Source of the DNA: an uncultured Lachnospiraceae bacterium
Lineage (GTDB): Bacteria; Bacillota; Clostridia; Lachnospirales; Lachnospiraceae
Length of the DNA stretch: 24,531 nucleotides
Reading direction: 5' to 3'
Assembly: GCA_902803625.1 (NCBI GenBank)
Contig: CADCQV010000002.1
Location: 1-24,531 of the forward strand
Shown: in pieces, positions 1-8,933 of the stretch
How positions within the stretch are numbered: the first letter of the stretch is position 1
Layout of the letters: every line of letters starts with the position of its first letter
Position numbers and translations under genes: made by a program
Notes under the pieces: model-generated
Told to the model about the DNA's origin: nothing
Database searches by the model: none
What the model saw: only the letters and a program-made list of their open reading frames with translations

Positions 1-1769
1 ATGAGATAGACCGCGCCTTAAGTGGGGAAGATGGAGAAAACGCCAATACTCCTGAAACGGGGATAACATCTGTATTGGCAGAGGAGCCGGTTCAGAATGA
101 AGACCCGGAGACCTATCAATCCCAAACCGGCCGGGATAAGGCAGAGATTGCTGCCGGAACAACATATACGGTTTCATTTTATGATTCCGAAGGAGGAAGT
201 GTTGTTAAACAGCTTACGGCTGCAAATGGTACATTTCTGGACGAACCTGATGAGGGCACTGTACCGGTGCCTGTAGGCCAGCAGCTATACGGATGGTATA
301 TAAATAAGGCTAATTCAATGACCGGTTCATTCCGTTATTTCTGGAATTTTAATGATGATAAGGTCACTGAGGATCTAAAGCTCTACCCCTATATTTCCAA
401 TTCCTCGGACGATCTGTACACGGTCAATTTCTATGATGATTATGGAAATATATGGTTTAGCGAGCTAAAAAAGGATGGGGAACTGGCATCTAAGCCAAAA
501 GCAAACCCTTCTCCTTCAAAAAGCGGATATTCTTTCAAAGGCTGGTTTGAGGATGAAGAGCCGTACTACATTGACGATAAGGATGATTATGATGAGGATT
601 ATCTCTTTGATTTTTCAGAAGGGATCAGTTATGATGTAGATCTTTATCCCATATGGCTTTCGGATTCGGTAACCCCGGATCCGGATCCGGGAAGTGATAA
701 ATGTACCGTAAAGTTTAATGTTGGGAACAGCACTGACTATGTACCGGATCAGGTGGTTTCCAAGGGTTCAAAGCTCACCCGTCCTGAAGATCCCTCACTT
801 ACCGGATGTGAGTTTTACGGATGGTATAAGGAAGAACTGAAGAATGACTGGGATCCCGATGCAGCAGGGGCTAATGCTAAACTGTGGGATTTTGATAAGG
901 ATATTGTTACGGAAAGCATGACCCTTTACGCATATTTCCTGCCCATTTATCAGTTTTCAAACAGCTTCCAGCTTCAGTCTAGCACAGGAAAGAAAGGTTT
1001 TTGGATTGATACCGTGATCGGGCAGGGGTGCAAGATAAAACTGAAGCTTGTGGACCAGAGCGGGACGGTTATCAAGGCTCCAAAAAAGACAGTATCCTGG
1101 AGTATGGTATCAAGACCCAATGACAAGTATAACTGGAGGAATGTCGCAATAAAGAACGATGACAACCTTTCAACCTATTTCAAGCTGAAGAACGGCAAGA
1201 TAAAGTGTAAAAAGAATACACCTGTCGGGTATCAGATCGCCGTGGTCGCCCAATATGAGAAAAACAGAGCCTACTATGTAATGACTGTAATGCCGAAGGT
1301 AAAGAAAATGGGCTATGTACTCAACGGAAAGGTTAAGAAAAGCATAACGGTTAAGCTTACAGCCAACTCTAACTGCGACTATGGATACGGACCCTTTCAT
1401 TTCCTTCCGGAAGGAAATTACGTGAGATATTATGATAAGAATAAAGCAAGCGTGGGAGTGGCTCTCTACGAACAGCCGAATGGTAACAGCTGGTGGTATA
1501 AAAACGGTTCCGGACTTACGGAAAGCGAGAGAAAAAACAGCGGTATCCAGATGTGCAGTGCGAAGCTTCCAAAAAAAGCTGCAAAGGCCGTGACAACAAG
1601 GCTTGCGTCCACATATAGCGGAGGTCTTGCAACCCTTTACTATTTCCCCGGAACAAAGGGAGGCTATACTGTGACATATATTTCACCTGATGGTTCAGGA
1701 AAGAAATTCAAGCTGAAATTTAAATTAAAGAAATCAAAAGGAGGAAAGTATTTACATACCTATTATTAA
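1..1769 (+). CDS. Secreted InlB-repeat surface protein, 5' partial
   Basis: The reading frame is open from base 3 with no stop before a TTG at 75, so the gene almost certainly starts upstream of the window and 75 is not its true start. Three InlB B-type (Listeria-Bacteroides, Flg_new) repeats can be read: near nt 160-400 (starting YTVSFYDSEGG), 415-655 (YTVNFYDDYG, then FKGWF) and 700-940 (CTVKFNVG, then FYGWY). Each ends in the family's G-W-(Y/F) and LYxY/LYPI-like strand. The rest (about 945-1769) matches no family I know and ends in a very Lys-rich stretch (KFKLKFKLKKSK), with no LPxTG motif or final membrane helix. Such repeats are usual in exported adhesins and cell-surface proteins; the signal peptide would lie outside the window. 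A role as wall-associated exoprotein is inferred. Confidence 0.8.
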   Translation, partial: EIDRALSGEDGENANTPETGITSVLAEEPVQNEDPETYQSQTGRDKAEIAAGTTYTVSFYDSEGGSVVKQLTAANGTFLDEPDEGTVPVPVGQQLYGWYINKANSMTGSFRYFWNFNDDKVTEDLKLYPYISNSSDDLYTVNFYDDYGNIWFSELKKDGELASKPKANPSPSKSGYSFKGWFEDEEPYYIDDKDDYDEDYLFDFSEGISYDVDLYPIWLSDSVTPDPDPGSDKCTVKFNVGNSTDYVPDQVVSKGSKLTRPEDPSLTGCEFYGWYKEELKNDWDPDAAGANAKLWDFDKDIVTESMTLYAYFLPIYQFSNSFQLQSSTGKKGFWIDTVIGQGCKIKLKLVDQSGTVIKAPKKTVSWSMVSRPNDKYNWRNVAIKNDDNLSTYFKLKNGKIKCKKNTPVGYQIAVVAQYEKNRAYYVMTVMPKVKKMGYVLNGKVKKSITVKLTANSNCDYGYGPFHFLPEGNYVRYYDKNKASVGVALYEQPNGNSWWYKNGSGLTESERKNSGIQMCSAKLPKKAAKAVTTRLASTYSGGLATLYYFPGTKGGYTVTYISPDGSGKKFKLKFKLKKSKGGKYLHTYY

Positions 1770-1781
1770 TGATTAAAGTTC

Positions 1782-1847
1782 CATAAGCAGAGTATGCATA
1801 AGCAGAGTAAACAACAGTACCTTTTTTGTCTTACATCCGGGGTACTG
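1782..1847 (+). other. Intergenic leader with 13-bp tandem repeat and dyad
   Basis: The 105-base gap before the next gene holds two exact copies of CATAAGCAGAGTA (1782-1794 and 1797-1809, period 15). A perfect 7-bp inverted repeat CAGTACC/GGTACTG follows (1815-1821 and 1841-1847), extendable by two G-T pairs. There is no T-tract after it, so it is not a convincing terminator. The two flanking genes are probably co-transcribed, and the dyad may be a leader hairpin. Function unknown. Confidence 0.35.
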
Positions 1848-1874
1848 AATGTATTAGAAATGATGGGAGAGAAA

Positions 1875-3371
1875 ATGGAATCATTAAAACAAAAAACCAG
1901 AAGGAAGAGGATCATATCCCTGATGCTGTCGACGGCTATGGTCTTCTCATTGAATACGTCTATATGGGCGGCAGAGCCCGGAGAACAGGGATACGACACC
2001 CTGCCCGAAGAAGCGGCTGTGCTTGATGCGCAGGAGTCCGGAGAGGGAGCGGCCGTACTGGATGTGCCGGAATCCGGAGAGGAAGCAGATCTTTCGGAGA
2101 CGGAAGAAGAGACGGAAGAAGAGACGGAAGAGGTGCTGCAAAAAGTGGTCGGGCACACGGAATGGAGCGGTAACCACGAGTGGGAGTGTGAGATCGCCAG
2201 CGACAACGGAGCGGATGTCAGGCGGGAAAACAGCCATGGAACAGGCTGGCCGAGTTCCTGGGGGTTCAGTATTATACCGGCGAAAATAGACTCCAACGGG
2301 AGAACCAAAGGAACCAAACTGAAATTCCGCGGAACCCTTAGCTCCGGAAATCTGCTGCTTGATGCAGGAGAATATATAGCTGATAAGGGGACGAAATATA
2401 GCTGCCGGATCAGTGGCGATGATAACGACATTACAATAAGTGTCAGCCGTGGAGATCTTTCAGGATCTCTCATTAAGGTTTATGTTATGAACCGGGATAA
2501 CCGAAAATTCCCTTCTGGATATATAGACAGTAAGTGCGTTAAGTTTGATCTCGCTCCGGGTCTGGAGATAAAGAAAGATGACAGCTATACAGTCGATAAG
2601 AAGTATGTTGATAATAAAACCGTAAGCTACGATGTCTATACAATAAGGAGTAGCGGAATGGATAGTAATGAGTTCTCACAGTCCGCAAATATGGTGGTTG
2701 GAAATTATACTATCAGCTATTTCCAGCAGATCCCCTTCTTTGGCAAAAAGAAAAGGGTTAAAGGGGGCGATAATGTCATTGGTAAGATAGTTGCTTCAGA
2801 TAATACCACGGGTAGATTCTATGAAGTAAAAACAGTAAAGTTCACCAGGTTAAAAAACGCCTCCGCAAACCAGGGACCCTATCCCACCGTTTCCAATGCG
2901 GGTATCCAGATCCTGAAGCTTTATTTACCCAAGGGAGATAAGGCAGGGAAAAGGATGCAGAAGGAGCTGAGGAAGCTCACAAAGGTGTCCGCTAAGGGCA
3001 GCCTTGACAGTGTGAAGCTTCCGGTGATCATATATCCCAGAAGACTAACCGATACGATTTCGATTGGCCAGACAAAAACGAAAAATGAGAAGAAAAACAA
3101 GTATAAAACGGTATGCTCTCTTAAAGGGAAAAAAGGTAATTATATGCTGATTTATACTGTACTTGGTAAAAAATGCAAGATAAAAAACGGAAAAAAGGAC
3201 AGCTTCAAAACCGGAAAACATGAAGTGGAATTCGACCCTGAGACCGGAAAGGTAAGCGCCAATTCCGCGGATGTCTGGACAGGTCCGTACGGTCTGTCAT
3301 ATGGGTATTTCAGCGATGCAAGAAGCAAGAAGGACAAGAAAGCCTTTCCTTGCAAAGTAAAACAGAAGTAA
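1875..3371 (+). CDS. Sec-exported protein of unknown function
   Basis: The frame is open from 1794, but the ATG at 1875 is chosen because GGGAG lies 5 nt before it and a classic signal peptide begins there: a basic start (KQKTRRKR), a hydrophobic stretch (IISLMLSTAMVF) and a likely cut after SIWA. The protein is about 498 aa. After the signal comes an acidic, low-complexity segment: a near-duplicated A-A-V-L-D-x-x-E-S-G-E unit, then ETEE repeated from a 12-bp tandem repeat at about 2096-2135. The remainder is probably beta-rich and matches no domain I recognise. The C-terminal 150 residues are strongly Lys-rich, like the preceding protein. Both proteins share a short N-x-G-I-Q...L-P-K motif, hinting at distant common ancestry. 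No anchor motif is present, so it is probably secreted or bound to the wall by charge. It is the last gene before a terminator. Confidence 0.8.
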   Translation: MESLKQKTRRKRIISLMLSTAMVFSLNTSIWAAEPGEQGYDTLPEEAAVLDAQESGEGAAVLDVPESGEEADLSETEEETEEETEEVLQKVVGHTEWSGNHEWECEIASDNGADVRRENSHGTGWPSSWGFSIIPAKIDSNGRTKGTKLKFRGTLSSGNLLLDAGEYIADKGTKYSCRISGDDNDITISVSRGDLSGSLIKVYVMNRDNRKFPSGYIDSKCVKFDLAPGLEIKKDDSYTVDKKYVDNKTVSYDVYTIRSSGMDSNEFSQSANMVVGNYTISYFQQIPFFGKKKRVKGGDNVIGKIVASDNTTGRFYEVKTVKFTRLKNASANQGPYPTVSNAGIQILKLYLPKGDKAGKRMQKELRKLTKVSAKGSLDSVKLPVIIYPRRLTDTISIGQTKTKNEKKNKYKTVCSLKGKKGNYMLIYTVLGKKCKIKNGKKDSFKTGKHEVEFDPETGKVSANSADVWTGPYGLSYGYFSDARSKKDKKAFPCKVKQK

Positions 3372-3396
3372 GGATAGATCTTCTCATTCCTTATTT

Positions 3397-3431
3397 TACC
3401 CCGGGAGAGTGCCTTCCCGGGGTATTTTTTT
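3397..3431 (+). terminator. Rho-independent terminator
   Basis: A perfect 10-bp stem TACCCCGGGA/TCCCGGGGTA (3397-3406 and 3415-3424) with an 8-nt loop is followed by seven T residues (3425-3431). It closes the exoprotein unit and isolates it from the exporter genes. Confidence 0.93.
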
Positions 3432-3477
3432 CCGGATGCATACGATGTTTATGGGAAGTCGTCTTCAGACAATAATC

Positions 3478-3540
3478 TTAACTAAATGTATTTTTTATGA
3501 TAAGATGATTAAAGCGCCAAAAGTCCAAATGGCGTTTGAG
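3478..3540 (+). promoter_or_regulatory. Promoter-like region with palindrome, copy A
   Basis: TTAACT (3478-3483), a 17-bp spacer and TAAGAT (3501-3506) resemble a sigma-A promoter. About 8 nt downstream is a dyad: GCGCCA (3514-3519) and TGGCG (3530-3534), continuing into GTTTGA, with AAAGTCCAAA-like sequence in the loop. Closely related palindromes recur at 8486-8513, 21153-21179 and 21360-21386, always after a similar TAnnnT hexamer. It probably lies in the 5' UTR of the exporter operon as operator or RNA hairpin. Confidence 0.5.
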
Positions 3541-3563
3541 TCACAGAATACAGGAGGAATCCC

Positions 3564-4049
3564 TTGAGCGAGCAGAAATTATACAGACAGAAGAGTCTGG
3601 ACCAAATCTCTTCTCCCGAGCAGCTGAATGATTATATCACCGTGACGAATCCGGGAGTCTGGATGCTTTTGGTAAGCATTATCCTTGTCCTGTTCGGAGC
3701 TATCATCTGGGGAACCTTCGGAAAGCTTGAGACCAGGATAAAGGTTCCGGCGGTAGTAGATGACAGCGGAACGGTTCTCTATGTGGAAGCTGAAGACATA
3801 TTGAAGATACATTCCGATCTGAAGGTTGAAATTAGCGGTCATGAAGGCACGGTTTTATCGTACGGAAACGATGGGTACAGAGCTTCTGATGTGCTGGGAG
3901 ACATTGCATTGTCAGAATCCGGATATTCCGATGCAGATATACTTTATTACGTATATGCCGAAATAGACGTTCCGAACGGAATCTATATGGCCGAGATTGT
4001 TACAGACAGTGTAAGCCCAGTGTCCTTCCTTTTAAATAACGAAGAATGA
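3564..4049 (+). CDS. Short NHLM-type secretion adaptor (HlyD-like)
   Basis: Predicted membrane fusion/adaptor subunit of the peptide exporter encoded just downstream. The start is TTG, supported by AGGAGG 6 nt upstream (3552-3557). The N-terminus (Y-R-Q-K-S-L-D-Q-I-S-S-P-E-Q-L, then V-T-N-P-x-x-W) is the hallmark of NHLM bacteriocin-system secretion proteins. One membrane helix follows at about residues 32-52 and then roughly 105 extracytoplasmic residues. At 161 aa it is much shorter than typical HlyD-like adaptors: I see no long coiled-coil hairpin and only a reduced barrel-sandwich-like part (V-L-Y-V-E-A..D-I). In a Gram-positive cell, with no outer membrane to bridge, a short form is plausible. 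It is first in the exporter operon, 10 nt before the peptidase-transporter gene. Confidence 0.8.
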   Translation: MSEQKLYRQKSLDQISSPEQLNDYITVTNPGVWMLLVSIILVLFGAIIWGTFGKLETRIKVPAVVDDSGTVLYVEAEDILKIHSDLKVEISGHEGTVLSYGNDGYRASDVLGDIALSESGYSDADILYYVYAEIDVPNGIYMAEIVTDSVSPVSFLLNNEE

Positions 4050-4059
4050 TACTCAGATT

Positions 4060-6252
4060 ATGTCATTGATTACTAAGAAAAAAACCGTTAAATCACCTGT
4101 ACAGAATAAGGTTGCAAAGACTCCTGTCGTAATGCAGATGGAAGCTCTGGAATGCGGCGCGGCCTGTCTTGCCATGATACTTGCCTACTACGAAAAGTGG
4201 ATTCCGCTTGAACAGGTAAGGTATGACTGCGGTGTCTCCAGAGACGGTTCAAATGCAAAAAACATATTAAAGGCTGCCAGAAATTACGGACTGGATGCTG
4301 CAGGATACAGGCTTGAAAATGTTGAGATCCTTAGAAAAGAATGCTCGTTTCCGGCTATAATACACTGGAACTTTAATCACTTTGTTGTTATCAAAGGTTT
4401 TAAGGGAGATAAGGCGTATATCAATGATCCCGCAAGGGGTGCTGTGACCGTTCCGATAAAAGAGCTGGATGAATCATTTACCGGCATATGTCTTCTGTTC
4501 GAGCCATCGGAAGACTTTGAACTATCCGGAAAAAGAAGAAGCGTTCTCGACTTTGCGAGAAAGGCTGCCCGGGGAACCGGAGTGGCGGTTGCTTTTGTTA
4601 TTCTGACAAGTATCATCACTTCACTCTGTGAATTTATAAACCCGGTCTTTTCCCGGATATTTCTGGACCGTCTTCTTACAAAGCACAATCCGGAATGGAA
4701 TAACGGCTTCATCCTGTTTTTTGCCATATTTTCTCTGATACAGATAATCGTTTTGTGGGTACAGACCATATACTCCCTGAAGATCAACGGCAAGCTTACA
4801 ATTGTCGGGAACGCCTCCTTTATGTGGAAGGTGCTCCATCTCCCGCTCGATTTCTTTTCCCAGAGAATGACCGGTGATATACAGCAGAGAAAAAATGAGA
4901 ATGCAACCATAGCCTCAAGTCTTGTGGAAACCTTTACACCATTGGTGCTGCAGACCGGAATGATGTTTTTTTATCTGTTTGTAATGATAAGGTACAGCAT
5001 TATTCTTACTGCGATTGGTTTATTAAGTATCCTGATCGATGTTTTGATGGCCAGGATCATATCCTCCAAAAGAGTGAATATTACCCGTGTGCAGATGAGG
5101 GATGCCGGAAAGCTCTCGGGACTTACGGTGGCCGGCATTAATATGATAGAGTCCATCAAGGCGGGAGGGGCGGAAAACGGCTTCTTTTCACGCTGGTCAG
5201 GGCTTCAGGCGAGCGTCAATACCCAGATGAATAAGTATATGAATCTGAATACATATCTCGGACTCGTTCCTCAGATCACTTCGGATATTCTGCATTCCGT
5301 TATTCTGGTAACAGGCATTTTTCTCACCATGAAGGGTCACTTCACGCTTGGTATGGTAACAGCCTTTGACGGATTCCTGATTTCCTTTACGCAGCCTGCA
5401 GGGTCACTTATAGGTGCGGGACAGACACTGCAGGAAATGCGGACCGAGATGGAGAGGATAGAGGATGTAATGCGCTATCCCGCTGATAAGAATGTCAGTG
5501 ACAGGGATAGCGGGGATGAAAGCTACCGGAAGCTTGAAGGTGAAATTGAGCTTAAGAATATATCATTCGGCTATTCCAGGCTGTCGTCTCCGATCATAAA
5601 GGATTTCAGTATGAAGATCCGTCCCGGAAGCAGAGTTGCCTTTGTCGGAAGTTCCGGCTGCGGAAAATCAACTCTCGCTAAGCTTATCACGGGACTTTAT
5701 GATCCCTGGGATGGGGAGATACTGTATGACGGAAAACACCTTGAAGAAATAAACAGAAATGTGTTTACCGGTTCTGTTGCCGTGGTGGATCAGGATATTA
5801 TCCTTTTCGAGGATACCATCAGGAACAATATAAAAATGTGGGATGACTCCATTGAGGATTTTGAGATGATCCTTGCTGCCAGGGATGCACAGATCCATGA
5901 CGATATCGTTTTGAGAAAGGGCGGTTACGACCACAAGCTTATCGAGGGCGGACAGAATTTCTCCGGAGGACAGAGACAGAGACTGGAGATAGCGAGAGTA
6001 CTTGCCCAGGATCCTACGGTTATAATACTCGATGAAGCAACAAGCGCTCTTGATGCGAAGACGGAGTACGATGTTGTAAAGGCCATTAAGGACAGGGGAA
6101 TCACCTGTATAGTTATTGCACACAGGCTGTCCACGATAAGGGACAGTGACGAAATAGTGGTTCTGGATCACGGTGTCGTGGTTGAGAGGGGAACCCATGA
6201 CGAACTATACAAAAAGGGCGGATATTATTCTGAGCTGGTGACAAGCGAGTGA
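4060..6252 (+). CDS. NHLM-type peptidase/ABC transporter (C39 domain)
   Basis: Bifunctional exporter subunit that would cut double-glycine leaders in the cytoplasm and export the core peptide. Residues about 20-145 form a C39 peptidase: Gln26, catalytic Cys32 in E-C-G-A-A-C, His107 in N-H-F-V-V and Asp123 in N-D-P all stand in the expected order, so it looks active. A six-helix ABC membrane domain (about 165-460) follows. The nucleotide-binding domain has Walker A GSSGCGKST (about 532-540), signature FSGGQRQRL (about 633), Walker B VIILDEATSALD (about 653-664) and the H-loop IAHRLSTI. The length of 730 aa is normal for the NHLM peptidase/ATP-binding family. The start has no clear Shine-Dalgarno and lies 10 nt after the previous stop, suggesting translational coupling. 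Its substrates are probably the two GG-leader peptides at 8589 and 11865. Confidence 0.93.
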   Translation: MSLITKKKTVKSPVQNKVAKTPVVMQMEALECGAACLAMILAYYEKWIPLEQVRYDCGVSRDGSNAKNILKAARNYGLDAAGYRLENVEILRKECSFPAIIHWNFNHFVVIKGFKGDKAYINDPARGAVTVPIKELDESFTGICLLFEPSEDFELSGKRRSVLDFARKAARGTGVAVAFVILTSIITSLCEFINPVFSRIFLDRLLTKHNPEWNNGFILFFAIFSLIQIIVLWVQTIYSLKINGKLTIVGNASFMWKVLHLPLDFFSQRMTGDIQQRKNENATIASSLVETFTPLVLQTGMMFFYLFVMIRYSIILTAIGLLSILIDVLMARIISSKRVNITRVQMRDAGKLSGLTVAGINMIESIKAGGAENGFFSRWSGLQASVNTQMNKYMNLNTYLGLVPQITSDILHSVILVTGIFLTMKGHFTLGMVTAFDGFLISFTQPAGSLIGAGQTLQEMRTEMERIEDVMRYPADKNVSDRDSGDESYRKLEGEIELKNISFGYSRLSSPIIKDFSMKIRPGSRVAFVGSSGCGKSTLAKLITGLYDPWDGEILYDGKHLEEINRNVFTGSVAVVDQDIILFEDTIRNNIKMWDDSIEDFEMILAARDAQIHDDIVLRKGGYDHKLIEGGQNFSGGQRQRLEIARVLAQDPTVIILDEATSALDAKTEYDVVKAIKDRGITCIVIAHRLSTIRDSDEIVVLDHGVVVERGTHDELYKKGGYYSELVTSE

Positions 6253-8441
6253 GTGAAACAAACTGGTTTTCTGAACAGATAAATAAGAGAAAGCTTGAAG
6301 ATGAGGAGGTTATGGCACGTGCCTATGCGGACATGGCAGGTATCGTCATGGGGAGCAGGGCAGGGGCTATGCTTAATGATTCACTGGAGCAGGCCAGGTC
6401 TTCGATGGATCTCATCCTCAAGTATTTCGGGATCAGGCTGAAGGAATTCCCTGAGGAAGTAAGTGATCTTGACATGGAGCTGGACCATCTCCTTCACCCC
6501 TACGGGATCATGAAAAGAGTGGTTAAGCTTACAGAGGGCTGGTATAAAAATGCAGTGGGTCCCATGCTTGGCTTTCTAAAGGACGGTTCCCCGGTTGCAC
6601 TTATTCCCGGACCTGCCAGAGGTTATGTTTTCAGGGACGCAGCTACCGGCAGGGATACGTTTGTCACAAATTCAAATGCGAAAAACTTAAGTGAAGAAGC
6701 GATATGCTTTTACAAGCCGTTTCCCCTAAAGGAGCTTAACGCTGCGGATGTGGTCAGATTCATAGTGGAGAGCTTTTCCTTTGACGATATCATCTATATG
6801 GTGATCGCAACGGCCATAGGAACCGTTGTGGGGATGCTGACACCCAGGATCACCTTCTGGCTCTATTCCGATTCGCTGATAAAGTCAGGGAATTTTCTGA
6901 GCCTTTTTGCCGCAGGTATATTTTTTGCCACGGTATCTGTGAGCCTGATGATCATCAACTCATTAAAAAGTCTGATACTTGCCCGTATCCAGAGGAAGAC
7001 CCTGTTTTCAGTGGAGGCTGCGGCAATGATGAGGGTTATTTCCCTTCCCTCAGCCTTTTTCAAAGAGTACAGCTCCGGTGAGATCACAGAAAGGATGAAT
7101 TATATTTCAAGCCTTGGGGGAACGATCTGTTCTATTCTGGTCTCCACGGGACTCACCAGCGTTTTTTCCCTGGCCTATCTTACACAGATTTTCCACTTTG
7201 CCCCGGAAATGGTTATACCATCCCTTGTAATAATCATTATCAATGTGGGATTTTCAGTGGTTTCTTCATTTATACAGATGTCGATAAGCCGTGAAAAGAT
7301 GGAGACAGCATCAAAAGAAAGCGGCCTGACCTATTCTCTTCTTAGCGGGATACAGAAAATAAAGCTTTCCGGAGCAGAGAGAAGAGCCTTCGGGAAATGG
7401 TCAAAGGCTTATTCGGATATGGCCAGATTATCCTATGACCCTCCTTTCATAATAAAGCTGAATCCTGTAATCAGTTCAGCCATAGGTATGGTTGGAACCG
7501 TCATTATCTACTATCTTACCCTGAATCAGGGCCTTTCGGTTGCGGAGTATTCCGCATTCAATTCAGCCTATGCAATGCTTTACGGCGCACTTTCTTCACT
7601 TTTCGGAATAGCACTTGATGTGGCGGGCATCATCCCATATTTGAAAATGGTGGAACCCATCTTCTCTACAGTTCCGGAGATCAGCGGGGATAAGACACTC
7701 GTAAAGAAGCTGAACGGAAACATAGAGCTTTTCCACGTATCCTTCCGTTACGAGGATGACAGCCCCAATATTCTGAACGACGTGTCCCTGAAAATAAAGG
7801 CAGGACAGTATGTAGCGATCGTGGGGAAGACGGGCTGCGGAAAATCCACACTGCTCAGGCTTTTAATAGGCTTTGAAAAACCGGATAAAGGGTCGATATA
7901 TTATGACGGAAGGGATATGAAATCCATAGATCTGCAGTCCTTACGCAGAAGCATAGGTACGGTGCTGCAGGGCGGAAAGCTGTTAAATGGCAGTATTTAT
8001 GAAAATATCAGTATCTCGGAACCGCTCCTGACGATGGACGGAGCCTGGGAGGCTGCAAAAATGGCCGGTATTGATCAGGATATAAGAGAAATGCCAATGG
8101 GGATGCAGACCATGATTAGTGAGGGAAGCGGCGGAATTTCCGGAGGACAGAAGCAGAGACTGATGATCGCAAGAGCCGTTGCACCGAAGCCAAGGATACT
8201 CATGTTTGATGAAGCAACAAGCGCCCTTGACAATAAGACACAGATGGAGGTCACCTCTGCACTGGAGGGGCTGAAATGCACGAGAATAGTGATCGCACAC
8301 AGACTGTCTACCATTAAGAATGCAGACAGGATACTGGTCCTTGACGGAGGAAACTTTATTGAGGACGGGACATATGATGAGCTTATTAAAAATAACGGTT
8401 TCTTTGCGGAGCTGGTTGAGAGACAGCGGCTTGACCGTTAA
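6249..8441 (+). CDS. NHLM-type ABC transporter, partner ATP-binding subunit
   Basis: Second ABC subunit, probably forming a heterodimer with the C39 transporter. The GTG start overlaps the previous TGA by 4 nt (GTGA), so the two are translationally coupled. It has no peptidase. Instead, residues about 1-165 form the N-terminal domain typical of this family, with the motifs W-Y-K-N-A-V-G-P-M-L-G-F, P-V-A-L-I-P-G and C-F-Y-K-P-F-P. Then come the membrane domain (about 175-470) and an ATPase domain with Walker A GKTGCGKST (about 526-534), signature SGGQKQRL (about 632), Walker B ILMFDEATSALD (about 650) and IAHRLSTI. The catalytic Glu is present in both subunits, so both ATP sites look competent. 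It ends the exporter operon; the following peptide gene has its own upstream region. Confidence 0.93.
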   Translation: MSETNWFSEQINKRKLEDEEVMARAYADMAGIVMGSRAGAMLNDSLEQARSSMDLILKYFGIRLKEFPEEVSDLDMELDHLLHPYGIMKRVVKLTEGWYKNAVGPMLGFLKDGSPVALIPGPARGYVFRDAATGRDTFVTNSNAKNLSEEAICFYKPFPLKELNAADVVRFIVESFSFDDIIYMVIATAIGTVVGMLTPRITFWLYSDSLIKSGNFLSLFAAGIFFATVSVSLMIINSLKSLILARIQRKTLFSVEAAAMMRVISLPSAFFKEYSSGEITERMNYISSLGGTICSILVSTGLTSVFSLAYLTQIFHFAPEMVIPSLVIIIINVGFSVVSSFIQMSISREKMETASKESGLTYSLLSGIQKIKLSGAERRAFGKWSKAYSDMARLSYDPPFIIKLNPVISSAIGMVGTVIIYYLTLNQGLSVAEYSAFNSAYAMLYGALSSLFGIALDVAGIIPYLKMVEPIFSTVPEISGDKTLVKKLNGNIELFHVSFRYEDDSPNILNDVSLKIKAGQYVAIVGKTGCGKSTLLRLLIGFEKPDKGSIYYDGRDMKSIDLQSLRRSIGTVLQGGKLLNGSIYENISISEPLLTMDGAWEAAKMAGIDQDIREMPMGMQTMISEGSGGISGGQKQRLMIARAVAPKPRILMFDEATSALDNKTQMEVTSALEGLKCTRIVIAHRLSTIKNADRILVLDGGNFIEDGTYDELIKNNGFFAELVERQRLDR

Positions 8442-8473
8442 AATGCCATTTTCTGTTTTGCTTCGTATGTATA

Positions 8474-8551
8474 GATAAGATGATACAAACGCCCGGATCC
8501 GGATGGCGTTTGATTCATTGATATACGGTTGTTACCGCCGCATAAGGGCGG
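8474..8551 (+). promoter_or_regulatory. Palindrome copy B and second hairpin, peptide-gene leader
   Basis: In the 147-base gap before the first peptide gene, TAAGAT (8476-8481) is followed by the perfect 8-bp inverted repeat CAAACGCC (8486-8493)/GGCGTTTG (8505-8512). Its loop contains the self-palindrome CGGATCCG. The arms match copy A while the loop differs, which suggests the stem is what matters. A second dyad CCGCC/GGCGG lies at 8535-8551. No convincing -35 is seen. This is probably the leader of a separate transcription unit for the peptide/surface-protein genes. Confidence 0.5.
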
Positions 8552-8588
8552 AGCAAGCATAAAAAAGAACACCTAGGAGGTAAAAATT

Positions 8589-8873
8589 ATGTCAGAAGAA
8601 ATGAAGAAACTGGATTCAGGAGAACTCGAGGATATCAGCGGAGGAAAGCATCATAAAGCAAAGGAAGTAAAGAGCCTTGCAGAATGCCCTCCCGGAACCA
8701 TCGAAGTAAAAAATGACTCCTTAAGGAATTACCATGAGAAAAAGAAAAAGTGTCAGGGAGACAACTGCGACAGTAAGGATCTCAGCACTGTTAATTTCTA
8801 TATGGTTGACACCGGAAAGCTTGTTGAGGGACAGGTTTGCAATAAGTGCGGCGCACGCTGGCTTACCTGCTGA
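8589..8873 (+). CDS. Double-glycine leader peptide, zinc-ribbon-like core
   Basis: Small exported precursor of 94 aa behind a near-perfect Shine-Dalgarno (TAGGAGGT, AGGAGG at 8575-8580, 8 nt before ATG). The leader is residues 1-19 and ends L-D-S-G-E-L-E-D-I-S-G-G, a canonical C39 cut site, giving a 75-residue core. The core has Cys at 33, 55, 60, 84, 87 and 94. C55-x4-C60 with C84-x2-C87 (C-N-K-C-G-A-R-W) resembles the two knuckles of a zinc ribbon, while Cys33 and the last residue Cys94 could pair. The core is basic in the middle (E-K-K-K-K-C). No lanthipeptide, radical-SAM or cyclodehydratase gene is nearby, so it may be unmodified apart from metal or disulfides. Bacteriocin, signal or surface ligand are all possible; function unknown. 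Confidence 0.8.
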   Translation: MSEEMKKLDSGELEDISGGKHHKAKEVKSLAECPPGTIEVKNDSLRNYHEKKKKCQGDNCDSKDLSTVNFYMVDTGKLVEGQVCNKCGARWLTC

Positions 8874-8933
8874 TGATCCGGCTTCAGGGGACAGTACTCT
8901 TCAGATAAGCAAATTGCTATCAGGAGGATAATA

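Noticed and set aside
1794..1874. Upstream ATG giving a longer second exoprotein
   Set aside because: No ribosome binding site is present, and the extension would place 27 residues before a normal signal peptide that starts at 1875.
1766..2473. 235-codon open frame on the - strand
   Set aside because: It lies opposite the well-supported exoprotein gene, runs through its acidic repeat region and has Ser/Pro-rich low-complexity sequence with no ribosome binding site. It is a shadow.
8734..8931. 65-codon + frame overlapping the first peptide gene
   Set aside because: It is out of frame with the strongly supported GG-leader peptide and has no ribosome binding site or recognisable sequence.
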